A stretch of DNA of 64,000 nucleotides. Origin: Cladosporium sp. IMV 00045 (taxonomy: Eukaryota; Ascomycota; Dothideomycetes; Cladosporiales; Cladosporiaceae). The stretch lies in assembly GCA_001931905.2 (NCBI GenBank), contig MSJI02000954.1:62001-126000 (forward strand), in the 5' to 3' direction. The notes beneath the pieces are model-generated. The model was not told the origin of the DNA and searched no databases. It was given only the letters and a program-made list of their open reading frames with translations. Each line of letters starts with the position of its first letter. Positions within the stretch are counted from its first letter, which is position 1. Both the position numbers and the translations under genes were made by a program. This document shows positions 42,473 to 55,250 of this stretch, piece by piece.

Positions 42473-45112
42473 GTTTCTGGTATTGCAAGATTACGATTAG
42501 CCACTGCTGGACGGGAAGATATTTCGCTGGCGACGGGCCGCGGTGCAGCAGGAAGATATGTGGAGGACGTGAAAAGACAATCGCATGAGCCAAGAATCCA
42601 GGTGAGGTTGGTAGAGAACGAGAGTATAGTGACAGTGAGAGTGAGAGAGATTGTTTGGCGCGAGTCGAGGATGGATGAGGTCAGAGACGGGGAAGGGCAG
42701 TCGCCAGGAACAACACGGCTGGTGCTGACAGAACTGGGCTGGGCTGGGCTGAAGTTGTTGCTTCCGCGGCATCCGTTGGTGGGAGAGGGAGATTGTAGGG
42801 GAGAGCTGGCTGGGCAAGCGAGCGAGCGATCGATCTCACGCGCGGGAGCTTTGCGGCATGCGATTGATGACGAGAGCGATGGCGACCCTGCCGGCTAGCT
42901 CATGTGGGAATTGTCTTTGCAACAATCGCTGGTCTTGTCGTCTTGTATTGCTTGTCGTCGTGGTTTCTTTCGCAGATTTCCAGTGGGGGATGATCGAGTT
43001 GTGCAGACCGCGTGGGCGGGCGAGGCTGAGTCCAATGGGCCAGGCCAGATAGGTACAAAGCGCAGTACAACAAGAATGGGAAAACAAGAAATGCAGCGTG
43101 ACTTTCCACCGCAAGTGCTTACTCACCACTTCATGCGCTCATTCCTCCGTCGCTCACAATGCACCACTGAGCTTGGGTGATAGGGTCGTGGGTAGGTTGT
43201 GTGTATGTGTGTGTCGCGTTCGCGGTCCCTCAAGTCTTTGCCTTTCTCTTTCGCTTCCAATATCACACTTCCAATCCGTTGCTGTCCCCTGATTCTTCTC
43301 GGCGTCGGATGCGCTCGGTGCTGACTCGGTCGCTGGGGGTCGGAAAGTAAGGGAGAGAGATCTTCTTTGCACAACCAACAATCGCCGGTATAGAGAGAAC
43401 ACGACTTGGACAGAGTAAGTAGTAGGAGTATCTAGAAGAAAACGCGACTCAAACCCTCACCAGCAATCCGCCTCATCCATTCGGCACCGGAAGCACATTT
43501 CGCGCGCGCGCCCAAGCCCAGCCGCCAGCCCATCCCATCCATCCTCCTCCCCAACTGCCCTGCGATTCAAATTTACCATCGGAGATTAATCCTCAGACGC
43601 TTGCCCCTGAACATCGTCTGTGCTAGCCCGGCTAGTCTGAACTTCCGGCTAGACCGGTGCCGGCAAGCCAGCGAGCCAGCCTACCGAGTCCTTTCGAGCC
43701 ATTGGATTTGCAAGCATTGGCGAGTTTGGAGGGTTGGAAGTCTTGTTAACAAAAACTTGTCTGGCTATAGTATTTGGTATTGTTCCGTGCTCCGAAGTGC
43801 CGATTGGGGATCTCGGGTGATCATGCCTGGCTTGTCTTGACACGTTGAATTCTGGCTTCCCCGACGATGAGCTGTCAAGGTTGTCAAGGCTGTCTGTCAC
43901 ACCCCTGCATCTTCTCATGCCGGTCACATCCATGTGCGAGCATCATGTCAAATACGGTATTTTGATTTCGAATTTCGTTTCATCCTCCCCTCGCTTCTTC
44001 ATACAGATTATTATCACAGCAGCCCAAACCCTAGTCATCATCGGTCACATTGTTGTTTTCCCACGATCGCCACGGTCAAATCGATGACGATGGAACTCGG
44101 CCTTGAATTGGCTTGGCGGTTTTTGAACAAATTGATGATTGATGAAGCCCATCGAGCGATTTGCCCAATCGGTCCCAAAGATGGGCGTCAAATATCGTTG
44201 AGTTCGAATTCTACGATTTCTCATACATGTATCCTTGGCATATGGGCATCAATGGATCTGCTCGTAGTTCATACGAAGCGATATCATGTCAATCATTCTG
44301 TTTGTCTAAAAGACCAAGCAGGCACAAGCTTCCCCCCTTCCTCCAACCGCCCCGATTCCGAGCTTCGATCTCACTTGACACGTCCCCTGCCATCCCATCC
44401 CGCACACGACCACCCACGAGCCTACGCGATCCATTATTCATGCAAGCAAGTGCCAACGAACAACATCGCATGTCTTGCAAGAAGGTACAACGTGCAAACA
44501 ACTCTCCAAAGTTGGGCAAAACCCAATCCGCTTCAAGACACCAGAAAATCAAAGCCTTGAAGTCGCTCTCCCTTGTATCCCAGCCACTCAGACCTGGGCC
44601 ATACGACTTTCTCGAAAAAGTGATTGCTTGATTTGCTGTTGTTAAGAAATCATTCGACTGGGACATGGGACAGTTTGGTTCCTGACCTTGCGATAAGTCG
44701 GCTCGTTTTGTTTTTTGCTCGTTTGGTTCATTTTACCCACCTCCCTGTATACTAAGGTCTCCGAGTAGAGACATACCTACCCGCCCAGACGCGAAAGAAA
44801 GAACACAAGAAGAGAAGTATCATACAACGCTTTGATGAATCACATGACGAAGAATTGAACAAGAAACCGCCTCCCCTCCCTTGAGACGACCGTCGTAATT
44901 CGATATCCTTCATTCATTCATATTATTGCCTTGAACTTCTCTCTCCCCGTTTTCCTTAATCCCAGGGTATATCTACCTTACCTGTCTACTCGCGATGATC
45001 AACAAAAGTGCCGCCGGTTCCCAATACCTCGCCCTTTGAAAAATCGCACGAACCTTCCCTCGACAAAAGTGCAAATCCCCCTGCTCCCTCCATCTCACTC
45101 TAACAACTAGCG
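42473..45112. other. 2.6-kb stretch without a supported gene
   Basis: The longest gene-poor interval in the window. It includes the lcb2 leader, a TG-rich microsatellite near 43195-43215, CGCGCGCGCG near 43501, and several frames up to 208 codons (43934-44560 on the plus strand) that show no domain, no convincing splicing and poor composition. It may include a non-coding RNA or long UTRs of its neighbours. Confidence 0.35.
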
Positions 45113-46820
45113 CTACCGCTTCTCATCCTCGTCTTCCAACGGGCTGTTGAGCGTGTAGTCCAGAATATCGCTGAGCGAAAGCAAACCTACAAGGTGACTT
45201 CGCTCGTCGATGACGACGAGACGGTGCACGCGCGACTTGCGGATCGTGTCGAAGAGGGTGTCGAGGCGGTCGTTGAGCGTGCACGTGTAGATGCCCGGGA
45301 AGTCCTGTTGATTGCATTGCGTTAGTACGTTCAAAAAAAAAAAACAATCGAAAAGGGATGGCAAGGCAAGAAACGTACATCCGACCTCTTCTCCAGCGCC
45401 TTTCCCACCGTGGTCTGCAAATTATCATAATCGCCCCCCTTAATGAGCGCGATGACATCCACAGCCTCGAAGACGTTGAGCACCACGCCCTCCTTGTCGA
45501 GGATGGGCACGCAGCTGATGCTGCGCTTGACCAGCGCCTGGATGACTTCGATGACGGGCGAGTCCATGTAGGCGTACGACAGACCGTCGTAGGAGCCCAC
45601 GCGCAAGTCGCGCAGCGGTTTGCGCAGCATTTGCGTCTCCTTCACGTTCACAGACACGAATTTTAGGATGCGATATTGCGTCAGCACGCTGACGATCATC
45701 TCGCGCTGGGTTTCGTCGTCGATGTCGACGAGGGGGATGCGGCGCGCGCGGGACTCGAGCATGCGTCGGCAGGCTTCGTAGAGGGTTTTGAGAGGATGGA
45801 TGGACACGGTTTCGATGGGGGTGACGCCCAGGGCGCGCTCGATGTCGCGAAGGCTGTTGAGTTTGAATTGGTCGATTTGCGCGAGGGCGTCCGGGTTTTG
45901 CCAGTAGTATTGTACGACGTTCAGGTAGTCGGATGTGGTGAGTAGGCCGGCGTATGTGGAGGTTTTCGAGTCCCAGAGGGGCGCTGATACAATGCCTGGT
46001 GGTCCTCGTCGTCAGTTGCGATGTTACCCTGCAGTTTGAAATTGGGCTACAACATACCGCATTGTATAAGAATGTTCAAACTTTTTCTGACCAGTAACGC
46101 AGTGTCAAGCACGATAAGTCTGTAGCTAAGTGGTAGAACATCATAAGTCGTCCGGACCTTGAGGAAGGCTCGTATCGCGCGCTATTCGCGTTGTCAGCAA
46201 ATGATTGCCCTCCCATGCCGACAAAATCGATCACTCCACGACAGCAGAGACATTCAACTTACCAAGCCCTCCTTCTGCTCCGTGTCCAAAGGATGCATCG
46301 GTCTTCTCACAACACTCTCGCCCTCCGTTCTATGCTCGCTTCTATGATGATCGTCTCTTTCTCTAGGAACAGCCAAAGGCCGCAAATAATCGCTCGGAGC
46401 AACGAAGCCAGCAGTACTGCCTCCACGAGGACTCGTCGAAACGTCCGCAGGAAGTGGAGGGCTCTTTTGCGAAGAAGTGTCGTGACCGGAAGTCGTAGGC
46501 GTGGGAATAGCGGTAGGCGTGGGCGTGGTGCCGGAAGAATGCGAGCTTTCGTCTCCAGTGGTGGAAGTCGTAGTTGTGGTATTGGTAGTCTCAGAAGCAG
46601 CAGCAGCAGCAGCAGCAGCAGTAGTGATATCTGTAGGCGAAGGCCCGGACTGGCCAGCAGCTACGCCATCGTCCTGCTGCTCATGCTTTTGATCCTGCTG
46701 CATGAGTCCGCCTTGATCCTCGGCAGCCGTTGCGACTGCGGTAGGACTAACACTGCTTTCATCGTCGGGCCCCGCAAGTCCCCGCGGCCCAGCGGCGGTG
46801 ACGCGCGATTCATCCTCCAT
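45113..46820 (-). CDS. snf4: AMPK/SNF1 gamma subunit Snf4
   Basis: Four exons (46820-46263, 46181-46058, 45995-45379, 45304-45113) give 496 residues. The first exon encodes a 186-residue low-complexity N-terminus including eight Ala from a (GCA)n tract. The rest is a four-CBS-domain protein: RTTYDVLPLSYRLIVLDTAL, IVSAPLWDSKTSTYAGLLT, SIHPLKTLYEACRRMLESRA, SVLTQYRILKFVSVN, SISCVPILDKEGVVLNVFEA, and the end HRLVVIDERSHLVGLLSLSD. Snf4 binds adenine nucleotides and activates the Snf1 kinase when glucose is scarce. The frame is continuous across all introns. Yeast Snf4 (322 residues) lacks the extension, which is common in filamentous fungi but variable. Confidence 0.95.
46592..46622. repeat. (GCA)n microsatellite coding poly-Ala
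   Basis: A pure CAG/GCA run of about nine units in the snf4 N-terminal exon encodes Ala on the minus strand. Its length is likely polymorphic. Confidence 0.9.
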
Positions 46821-47568
46821 CGGTAGAAGAGAGGTGGAGGCGGGTGGGAAGATGCATCCGGCGGCTGGCGGCGGCAGGAAAGGTGAGGAGAGCGACCAGC
46901 AGAGGAGGAGGATGAAGTTGGGAAGTTTGAGAGTGAATGAGGTAGTGTGTTGGCTAGCCTGGGAGCTGTTACCGACTGTATGGGCAACCAGGCAGCTCGC
47001 CGAGCGGGAGATGGTCGTGCGAGCCGTTGACGAAGTTTGGGGAAGTTCCCACGTTGAGAGGACTTGGTGAGAAGCGAAGCCCGATTACTGGTGGCTGATG
47101 TTGCCTGTATGATCAACTTCACTTGCCCCGCAGTCGCTTATTATTATTAGATGTGGCATATGTTGATGATCAATTGACTATGTAGACGCCCTGAATATAC
47201 TGGTTGTCTCTTGTTACACATACATGTACACGTAGTCACTGACAACCAGAACATCACATCAGCGTCACACGTGGAATTTTGGTGTTCATTTTTCTTGCAT
47301 TCCTCGAGCTCAGGACCTAGGTCGCCATCTGCGTGATGAAACATCTACCATAAAAACGTCCCCCAACAGCCAGCCATTCCCGTTTGCAATGCCCACGCGC
47401 ACAATCGTATTGAAAAATGGAGAAGAAAAGCATGCCTTCGTATCGCTCTTTGCTCCCAGCAAATTCCCGCCATTCCGAAGAAAGAAAGAAAGAAAGCTTG
47501 TAACTGAGAAGCGCCTCTAAGGAAAGCATAAAAGCCATCGCTTCCTCTATCATGAGACCGCCTCATGA
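46821..47568. other. Intergenic, no gene seen
   Basis: Upstream of snf4 and downstream of the PP2C gene. Short frames only. Confidence 0.4.
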
Positions 47569-49383
47569 TTAAGTAGCTGCCTCACTCCCGGTCTGAGGCT
47601 GCTTGTCCCTCTTCGCTGCCTCTGCTGCCTCCAAGTTCAGCTCCGGGCCTGGTGACGCAGCACCCTCTTCCGGTTCCACTAGTTCATGAGTGGGTACCTT
47701 GTCGATCTTCTCGCCAGTCTCGACCAGCTTGTTTTGTTGATCGCGGACAATCGCTTCGGTCTCCGTGACACCGCCAGTCTTCGTAGGAGGGTCGCCCTCG
47801 ACGCCGATGGGCTCCACGACCTTGTCGACAGTCTGCTGTACTGCCTTGTTGTCGAAACGCACAACCATGCACGACAGGTTGTCGGTGCTGAAACGCGCGA
47901 GAGCATGGTCGACCAGCACCTTTGAGGCGGCCTGAGGATCTTGAATGTTACGAATCAGATCAACGGCCTCTTGGTCGGAGCAAACATCCCAGAGCTAGAG
48001 TCTTGTCAGTATATGCATATTCTTTCAAGCGTGTCATTCAAGATCACTCACTCCATCGCAAGCCAGGATAAGGAACTCGTCCATGTCCGGTTGTATCACG
48101 GTCTCGGTGGTGTAAGGGTGTCCAGTGACCAGGTCCTTCATGTATGCATCACCGAGCGCTCGGGTCACGGCAAGAACACCATTCACACGGTTGTTGAGGA
48201 TGAGGCCTCCAGCGCCAGCAATACGCTTGCCTTCGTTTTCGTCGCTGCCTTTGTGGTCGTAAGATAAGCGCAGCGCCTTGCCATTGCGGCAAAGGACAAT
48301 TCGTGCATCTCCGACGTTGGCAGTGTAAAGCACACGCTGACGAGTTGCTGATTCCTTGAGTTTGGCCTCGGTGACCTGCGATGGGGCCGCATCTTGGTCA
48401 CCCTTCGCTTCTGATTTCGCGGCGGCCGCCGCCGCAGGCGCAAGTGCGGTGGATCCGGTGGCAGACTGTGGGTTGGGGATTCTGTCCTCCCAGCGCAAAA
48501 CCGCAGTGACAGCAGTGCATCCACTGTTCTTGAGCGGGAGCTTCTCCAGCTGCTGGTCAACTGACGTGAAGGTCATGTCGAGGAGTTCCGGTATAGGAGT
48601 GTTGGGGTGCTTGCGAATGATGTCTTCTAGCAGCAAGTGGACTTTCTTGCCACACCAATCAGCGGCAAAATTGCCCGCGTGACCGTCGAAGATGGAAAAG
48701 TAGCCATTGTCAGTCTCGACAACGTTTTGGCTGCTAGCTTGTGAGGCACCGGAAGTGGTCGAGGATGAGTCCTTGCCACTGAGAGCCGGCGCAGGCGTGC
48801 TGAGGAAGTTGTAGAGGTACGCGTGCGTGTCTTCCATGGTACGCCTGCACTTCTTGTTCTTGTCCTCAGTTACACCCACACGGAAGGTAGATCGGGCGCC
48901 GGGCACTGATTCGCCGGCTGAATTGTTGAACGAGCCCTGGGGCACACTCAATGCCGGATCGGCCTTGCCCAGTTTCTGCATGGACGTCTGCGGCTTTTCA
49001 CCGAAGGTCCTGTGCTCTGGTGAGCTCCCCAGGTTGTGTAGCGACTGCTTCGCGCTGCTGAAGAGATCTCTTGCGCGGCCGACACCACTACTTCTTCGCT
49101 TCTTCTCGCCTGGTGCGGAGTCGTCGGTTTTGCGTGCCGGGCTGCGAAGGTCGTTCTGCACTGCATCTCTGCTCTCGTTCGTAACATCGGTGTTCACGCT
49201 GGGCGCAGCATCACCCCCAGCATTTGCATTCGGCTTGGCGTTGCCAGAGGCATCGTTGCTCATCTCCTTGCCATTTCCATTCGAGCTTCCGAACATTCTG
49301 CTGAGCAAACCTCCTTGTCCGGAGATACTTCTCCGTTTACTACCGGCCAGATTACTGGAGGGTCTTGTTGGAGTACCGCTCAT
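47569..49383 (-). CDS. PP2C-type Ser/Thr phosphatase (Ptc1-like)
   Basis: Exons 49383-48052 and 47994-47569 join in phase 0 to 585 residues. The first ATG in the frame is at 49383 ([10 protein letters not shown]). A Ser-rich N-terminus of about 170 residues precedes the PP2C domain. Metal-binding and catalytic motifs are present: [67 protein letters not shown] and [20 protein letters not shown], followed by [11 protein letters not shown]. It resembles yeast Ptc1, which dampens HOG and cell-wall MAPK signalling. The catalytic domain holds an Ala-rich insertion not seen in the yeast protein. The C-terminal tail is acidic. Confidence 0.9.
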
Positions 49384-50516
49384 ATATCTTGGACTCAGGC
49401 GGCGAGTTTGGCCCAAACGGAACTAGTATCGTTGTCGCTGGCGGGTACTTGTAGTGGGAATGAGGACCTCGACGTGGTTATACCAAGAGGTGAGTGCTTA
49501 GGTATGGTACTAGGTATCTATTGTAGGGCACAGGGTAAGCGCGCCGTAGAGGAAGACGCAGGTACAGATGCAAGCGCAAGCAAAGCGAGTGAGCCGGTCA
49601 GTCAGGCAGCTAGAAAGCCGACAAGCAAGCAAGACGGGTGACGTTGCTCGGGCGGGCAGATGTATGAAAGGCGAGAAAGGACGGGAGCCGCTTACGGAAT
49701 GGGTCGCGGCAATAGCAACAAAGGCGTGAAGTGTGCGTATGACGCAAAGCTTGCTTCGCTTTGAGGTTGCTTGGTAGGGGTGTTGCGACTTTTTATTGCG
49801 ATCTTTTTTTTTTTAATTCTCTCGGTTCACGATATGCGATATGATGAGATGTGGGCAAGTGTATTAAGGGTGTGTCGCAGGTATTCTGACTCGGAGCGTT
49901 ACAACGCGCTTCCGGTGCGCCGAGGAGGGAGCGGGTGGTGGTAGCTTGGTCGAGGGGTTGGGTGGTCGGCGACGGGCGGAGACAGCAGCAATTGCAGAGC
50001 TGTCACGGCGGCGATGGAGTGAGGTCGTAGGTGCCGAGACACAGGGATGGGATGGAAGTGAAGTTGACACCGCCCGGCGAGGTCGGAGTCGGAGATCCTG
50101 TGTGCGTGTGCAAGTAGTAGTGTGAAGGAGAGCGGCAACTTGAACTACTTGGGTGTCGTCGACGGGCGTCAGAAGGGCCAGAAGCACGACGAAAGTGGGG
50201 TTGTCGTGCGTCAGTCAGTGCCACGCCTGGACATGGTGTTTGGCTGCTTGCAACTTTACCCTCCCTGTACGTTGTTCATTATTTCGCAAGTAATATAAAA
50301 GATTATGCACGCGCTCAAGTGACTGCATACGAAGACAATGCTATCGAAAAGCTTCACTTGCAGGCTGCAGCCTGACACCAGTATAGGATGGTTTGTGTTT
50401 GGATTTCAACGACCATGACAGATACCACAAGACTTTCAGTGAGCACATGTTTTTGTTGTTTCTCTGCTAGATATAGTTGGGTATACAAAACACGCGGTCG
50501 TTCATCATAAATCGTC
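49384..50516. other. Upstream region of the PP2C gene
   Basis: About 1.1 kb with a T-run near 49806-49816, presumably the PP2C leader and promoter plus the vps2 3' UTR. The frames present are Ser/Arg/Thr-rich and unconvincing. Confidence 0.4.
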
Positions 50517-51305
50517 TCATCTCCGCAGACTGTCCAGCCTTGCTTGAAGGTCATCATCGCCGGGATCACCACCACCGCCTCCACCAACGGCCTGCGCAAC
50601 CCTACCCTCTTGTACCTTTTGACCTTGCAGTCCTTGCGGCGTCTCCCCGAGCTGTTCACAATGTTAGCATGCGATTGAGAACGAACAGAACAATGGCGAC
50701 TCACCGACTGTCCAAGGTCCACTCCAATCTCATCCAGCACCTGGTTGACGACCTCCTCTCCCTCTTCCTCGTCTTCAAGCCCAGTAACATCGTCGATCGC
50801 GTCGTCCATCATCTCCTGCCTCTGATCCATGATGTCGTTCTCCTTCTCAAACTCCATGGCAATCCTCTGCAGAGCAGGCAAGTTCATCTGCTTGTTCATA
50901 CTGCCCAGCAGTCTGGTCGCACCCTTCATGCTCTGCATCATCTGTTCGTTGCTGCGCACGGTCTGAATGCGCAGGCTGATCGCCTGCAGTTGCGTGCGCA
51001 TCTGGTAGAACTTCTGGATGTAGCGTCTCGTGCGGACAAGGTCCTTGGCTTGCACCTTGACCGCACCCATCTGCCCGTTCTTTGCGTTCTTCTTGATGTC
51101 CTGCACCAGCTTCTTCTCTTGGTTCTCCAGCTTGGTCCGCTCGCGGTCAAGCTCACGTTGAGTCTTCTCCAATGCTCGCTGGTGTTTGCGCAGACGCTCT
51201 GCTGGCGTCATGCGCTTGCCGAATGCCCATTCCACGATCTGTATTCGCCGTGTTAGACATCGTGGTAAACATTGATATCGTGCATGGTCAAGCGCCTACA
51301 TTCAT
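50517..51305 (-). CDS. vps2: ESCRT-III subunit Vps2/Did4 (CHMP2)
   Basis: Three exons: a 6-base exon (51305-51300, ATGAAT), 51238-50705 and 50651-50517, making 224 residues that start MNIVEWAFGKRMTPAERLRK. The first exon is inferred from the GTAGGC donor, the CAG acceptor and the expected MNI(V/I)EWAFGKRM start of fungal homologues. The core is basic and helical (KLENQEKKLVQDIKKNAKNG, KDLVRTRRYIQKFYQMRTQL), followed by an acidic second half with EMMDDAIDDV and VVNQVLDEIGVDL. The end DDDLQARLDSLRR is a MIM1 motif that binds the Vps4 AAA-ATPase. Vps2 caps Vps24/Snf7 polymers in endosomal membrane scission. It is divergent from fzo1 (387 bases between starts). Confidence 0.95.
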
Positions 51306-51692
51306 GATCGCTGGCTGTGTTACGCAATGGCAACAGCCGTTTGTTGATGACTAGCTGTGGAGTTCTTTAAGGGTACAACGCTCGCAAAGACGCTCGCTAG
51401 GTGCCCTGCACGAGTCGAACGGAACAGTATTGTCAACGTCTGTAAGTTAAGTGTTTGGTAGACTGTGATCTCATGCCCAGCAGTCACCGCGAAAGGCAAC
51501 ACCCGTGGAGCTGTCTCCATCTCCGATCGCTGCTCCCCGGATTTCCCATCCCGGAATTTGCCGCTGCCCTTTACATTACTTGCTCTGCGGTCATCAAACA
51601 TTTCTAGAAGCACCCCGAGTTCTATGGCGTATTTCACTTCACTCAACACCCATACGATGAATTGAGAGCGGCGCACCATCGAAAATACCAAT
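51306..51692. promoter_or_regulatory. Shared divergent promoter vps2 / fzo1
   Basis: 387 bases separate the divergent start codons. The region has no strong TATA box and no gene. Confidence 0.6.
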
Positions 51693-54583
51693 ATGAGCTC
51701 CGACAATCCCTTTGGCAGCGACTATGCCAACCCTGGCGCCAGCGGCTCCTCCAATAACCCGCGTGGCGCTGGAGGTCGCCCCCAGTACATGACGGTTGGA
51801 TCTGGCTCGACCTCCGAGAGCGCAGCGAGATTGCAGGCAATTCTCGATGAGGACTCTGGATACGGCGGCAGCATGATGGGAGACGAGAACATGGAGAACG
51901 CGTGGCACCCTGGCCCGGCGCAGGACCGCTACACACCAGCCCACACCCCGATGAGACCCGGAGAGAGCAGTGCGGCCTCGGAGCACGAGAGGAAGGCACT
52001 CGCAAGCCATGTGCACCAGCTATTCTACAATCAGAACCGCACGGCACTCGGTCGCGCGATCAATCAGACCGTGGAGACGATGAAGAAGCTACAAGAGATC
52101 AACACCAAGTGGCCGGCGCATTATCCTACCGTACAGAGGCCGCCTTCTCCTCCGCCACAACGGCATGACGCCCGCCCCGGTCTGCACCATACTCAGTCGA
52201 CGCTTGATAATCATCGAGGGGTTGAAAGCAGCTCTTCGGCTGAGCAAGCGCCACGTCCAGGCATGCGAAGGGCTGGAACATCATTAGGAGAATTTCAGTC
52301 GCCTGAATCAAGTGGCGATGCTAGCAAGAAGGAGCCAAAGACCGAGCCTCGCCTGGTCACTCCGCAACTTGCGCAGCAATTCTCAGTTCTCAAGATCGAG
52401 CTCAAGATGGAGGGATTGCCACAGACCGAGATCGTACATTCTTTGGAAAAGACGTCAGTCGCCTCGCTTCTGGACAACCAGATCAACACCAGCATTCGCC
52501 ATCTCTTCGCGCTTCGTGAGCGCATAGAAGATACGGCAAGCAAAGTACTGGTCACGGGTGATCTCAACGCGGGCAAGTCTACATTTTGCAACGCCTTGCT
52601 TCGCCGCAAGATTCTTCCCGAGGACCAGCAGCCTTGTACCAGCATTTTCTGCGAAGTTCTGGACGCGCGCGAGAACACAGGAGTCGAGGAGGTGCATGCG
52701 ATCCCGCACGGCTTCGTTTACAACCGAAACGACGAAAGCACATATCAGGTCTACCCACTCAAACAGCTGGAGGACATCGTCATCGATGGTGAGCGCTGGT
52801 CACAATGCAAGGTCTACGTCAGGGACATCCGACCAGTAGATCAGTCATTGCTCAACAATGGTGTCGTCGACATTGCCCTCATTGATGCGCCTGGTCTGAA
52901 CAACGATTCCCTCAAAACCACTGCTGTCTTTGCACGCCAAGAAGAGATTGATGTCGTTGTGTTCGTGGTGTCGGCGGCAAACCACTTCACGCTGTCGGCT
53001 AAGGAGTTCATCTTCAACGCCGCTCGAGAGAAGGCCTACATGTTCATGGTCGTAAATGGCTTTGACATGATTCGCGACCAGAAGAGGTGTCAAGAAATGA
53101 TCCTGAAGCAAGTTGCACATCTCAGCCCTGCAACCTTCAAAGAGTCGTCAGAACTTGTACACTTTGTCTCAAGCAATGCGATCCCAGTAGTGCAAGGTGG
53201 AGGACCCGGACCCGACGGCCCTGACGGCAGCGGCTCTGGAAGTGCTTCGTTCGATGACAAGGGCAAGAGCCCTGGAGACGACGATGGCGACGATGATGAC
53301 TCTGGAAAGCATGGCGAACCTGGGTCACCACCGAAGGGTAAGGGCAAGGGCAAAGAGAAGGAGAAGCAGCAGGACTTCGACGAGCTTGAGGCTTCACTAC
53401 GCCGCTTCGTGCTTGAGAAGAGGGCACGCTCCAAACTTGCACCAGCCAAGACTTACCTGATGAATGTTTTGGGTGACCTTGGCACGCTGGCAAGTGTTAA
53501 CAAGGACGTCGCACAAAGCGAATACGATCGCGTCACCAAGGAATTGGAGGCACTGGAGCCAGTCTTCGAGAACTCCAAAAAGGCTCGTAGCCAGGCGGAT
53601 GAGGATGTCGTCTCGCAGATCGAGACGACAGGCACAGAAGTTTACGACCTCACTCGTGCGACGCTCAACTCATCCATTGCACACGTAGCAGAAAACGACC
53701 TGGGTGTTGAATATCCTGGCATCTTCGGCGCATACAGTTACGCTGACGACTTGAAGGTCGCAATGCTGAATCACATCACCGAGACAGTCAGGTGGTGTGA
53801 GGCTCGCGGCCGCGAAAAGACCGTTCAGGGCGTCTCTGGCATCAAACAACTTGGCTTGCTTCACCTCGGCGATTCGTACACCGACTTGACCTTCAGGTCG
53901 GAGAAGATGTTCAAGAGCAAGCGTGACGCTCTGGTCAGGCAGGTCGATTTTGAGGCTGAGGTTTGGGATTTCTTCGATGTGACCAGCATTTGGGAAAGGC
54001 AGGAGAAAGTCGCCTCGACCAGCATGGCTGTCACCGTCGCAGGTGTCGTCGGCACCCGAATGATTGGTGGTTTCGGCTGGGTTGACGGCGCTCTGACCGC
54101 TACAAGGATCTTGGGCGCCAACAATATGCGACGACTCCTGTTGCCTGGCATCCTTCTCACTGGTAAGTTCTCTTCTCCAAACGCAACATCAGTCTATGCA
54201 ATGCTAACACTGCACCCACAGCTGTTCTCGGAATCAGCTACACGCTCTCCCAAATCCCTCACACTCTCCCCCGCCGCCTTTCGTCCAAGCTTTCCGCCCA
54301 ACTCGAGTCCTTGGACTACACACATTCCAACGCCACTCGCATCTCGTCGGAAGTGCGCCGCGCGCTCAAGTATCCCGCCGACAAACTGCGCGAAGGCCTT
54401 CAACGCAACGTCGAGAACCTACAGGAGCAACGCAAGGAAACGAGCAAAGTCCAGGCCGAGAGCGAGGTCGCCCGGAAGTACTTTGGCAACCTGGTCAGAG
54501 AGAGCAGAGAGATTCGCTCGAGAGTCGAGAGGGTCGACTTGGAAGGTCCGGCGCCCGGTATTGCCGCGGCGTATGATCCTTAA
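51693..54583 (+). CDS. fzo1: Mitofusin Fzo1
   Basis: Exons 51693-54162 and 54222-54583 give 943 residues starting MSSDNPFGSDYANPGASG. After a disordered N-terminus, a dynamin-like GTPase domain carries the P-loop VTGDLNAGKSTFCNALL, the switch/G3 motif LIDAPGLNNDSLKT and a G4-like VVNGFDMIRD. Two hydrophobic segments near the intron (MAVTVAGVVGTRMIGGFGWV and LLLPGILLT joined to AVLGISYTL) form the outer-membrane anchor. The C-terminal coiled coil (NVENLQEQRKETSKVQAESE) is the second heptad repeat. Fzo1 drives outer-membrane mitochondrial fusion. An acidic, Lys/Gly-rich insertion (GPDGPDGSGSGSASFDDK onward) lies in the GTPase-proximal region. The intron falls within the membrane segment. Confidence 0.96.
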
Positions 54584-55250
54584 GTCGGCTTGACGGACCT
54601 TGTCATTTAGGATGTTGGCTAGGATAGCATTCAAGCGGTGTTTGTTTGAGATTTGGGAATGGCGTTGGCATTGTCGTCTTTGGCAACATGATTCACCTGC
54701 CTTACTCTTCACAGATCGATCAACAGGATTCCCCCTCCCCCTTTGGATTTGGCAGAATATAATGGCGTTGAGCGGGGCTTAGCTACACTTACTCTTTATT
54801 ATACCTATCTCGCTTTTTTGTTTTTGTACGACGTATCGATCCTATTATTCAGAAAACATATGCTGGGCTCTCAAGAAGCGGTCTGTTGTTGCCTTTATAT
54901 GCTATGCACAAGCATCAGTGCCTCGTTTCCATTCTTCGGTTCAATCATAGCAGTGTGTTGCCGTCGTCGGCCTACATTGGATATTGGGTAGGAAATCGGC
55001 GCCGATATCCTAAGCCGCTCGCCCTCTCGGACAATCAGCCTCGCTGCCCCACCATCTCACATTGAACCGAGGCGTCAAAGGCGCCCCCACTATCCCGATC
55101 ACTTCCATCCATTGACCTCAAATCAAAATAATCCCAAGAGCGAGTACACGACTTGCATGTTAAGACATTCTAGACAGAGATCTGAAATCTCCTTCTCCCT
55201 CGTTCTCACACTATCCCTTCGGACCCTCATCTCGCACCCCAGAACTCACA
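54584..55250. other. Intergenic, no gene seen
   Basis: Tandem spacing between fzo1 and the acetoacetyl-CoA synthetase gene. The last 150 bases are pyrimidine-rich and probably hold the promoter of the downstream gene. Confidence 0.4.

Noticed and set aside
43934..44631. Overlapping plus-strand frames of 208 and 156 codons
   Set aside because: Mixed composition, no motif, no splice logic, and the two frames overlap each other.
46121..46139. Possible tRNA A-box (TGTAGCTAAGTGGTAGAAC)
   Set aside because: It lies inside a snf4 exon, antisense to the conserved YDVLPLSYR segment, and no anticodon or T arm follows.
50477..51256. Plus-strand open frame of 259 codons
   Set aside because: Antisense to vps2, Leu/His-rich, no recognisable domain.
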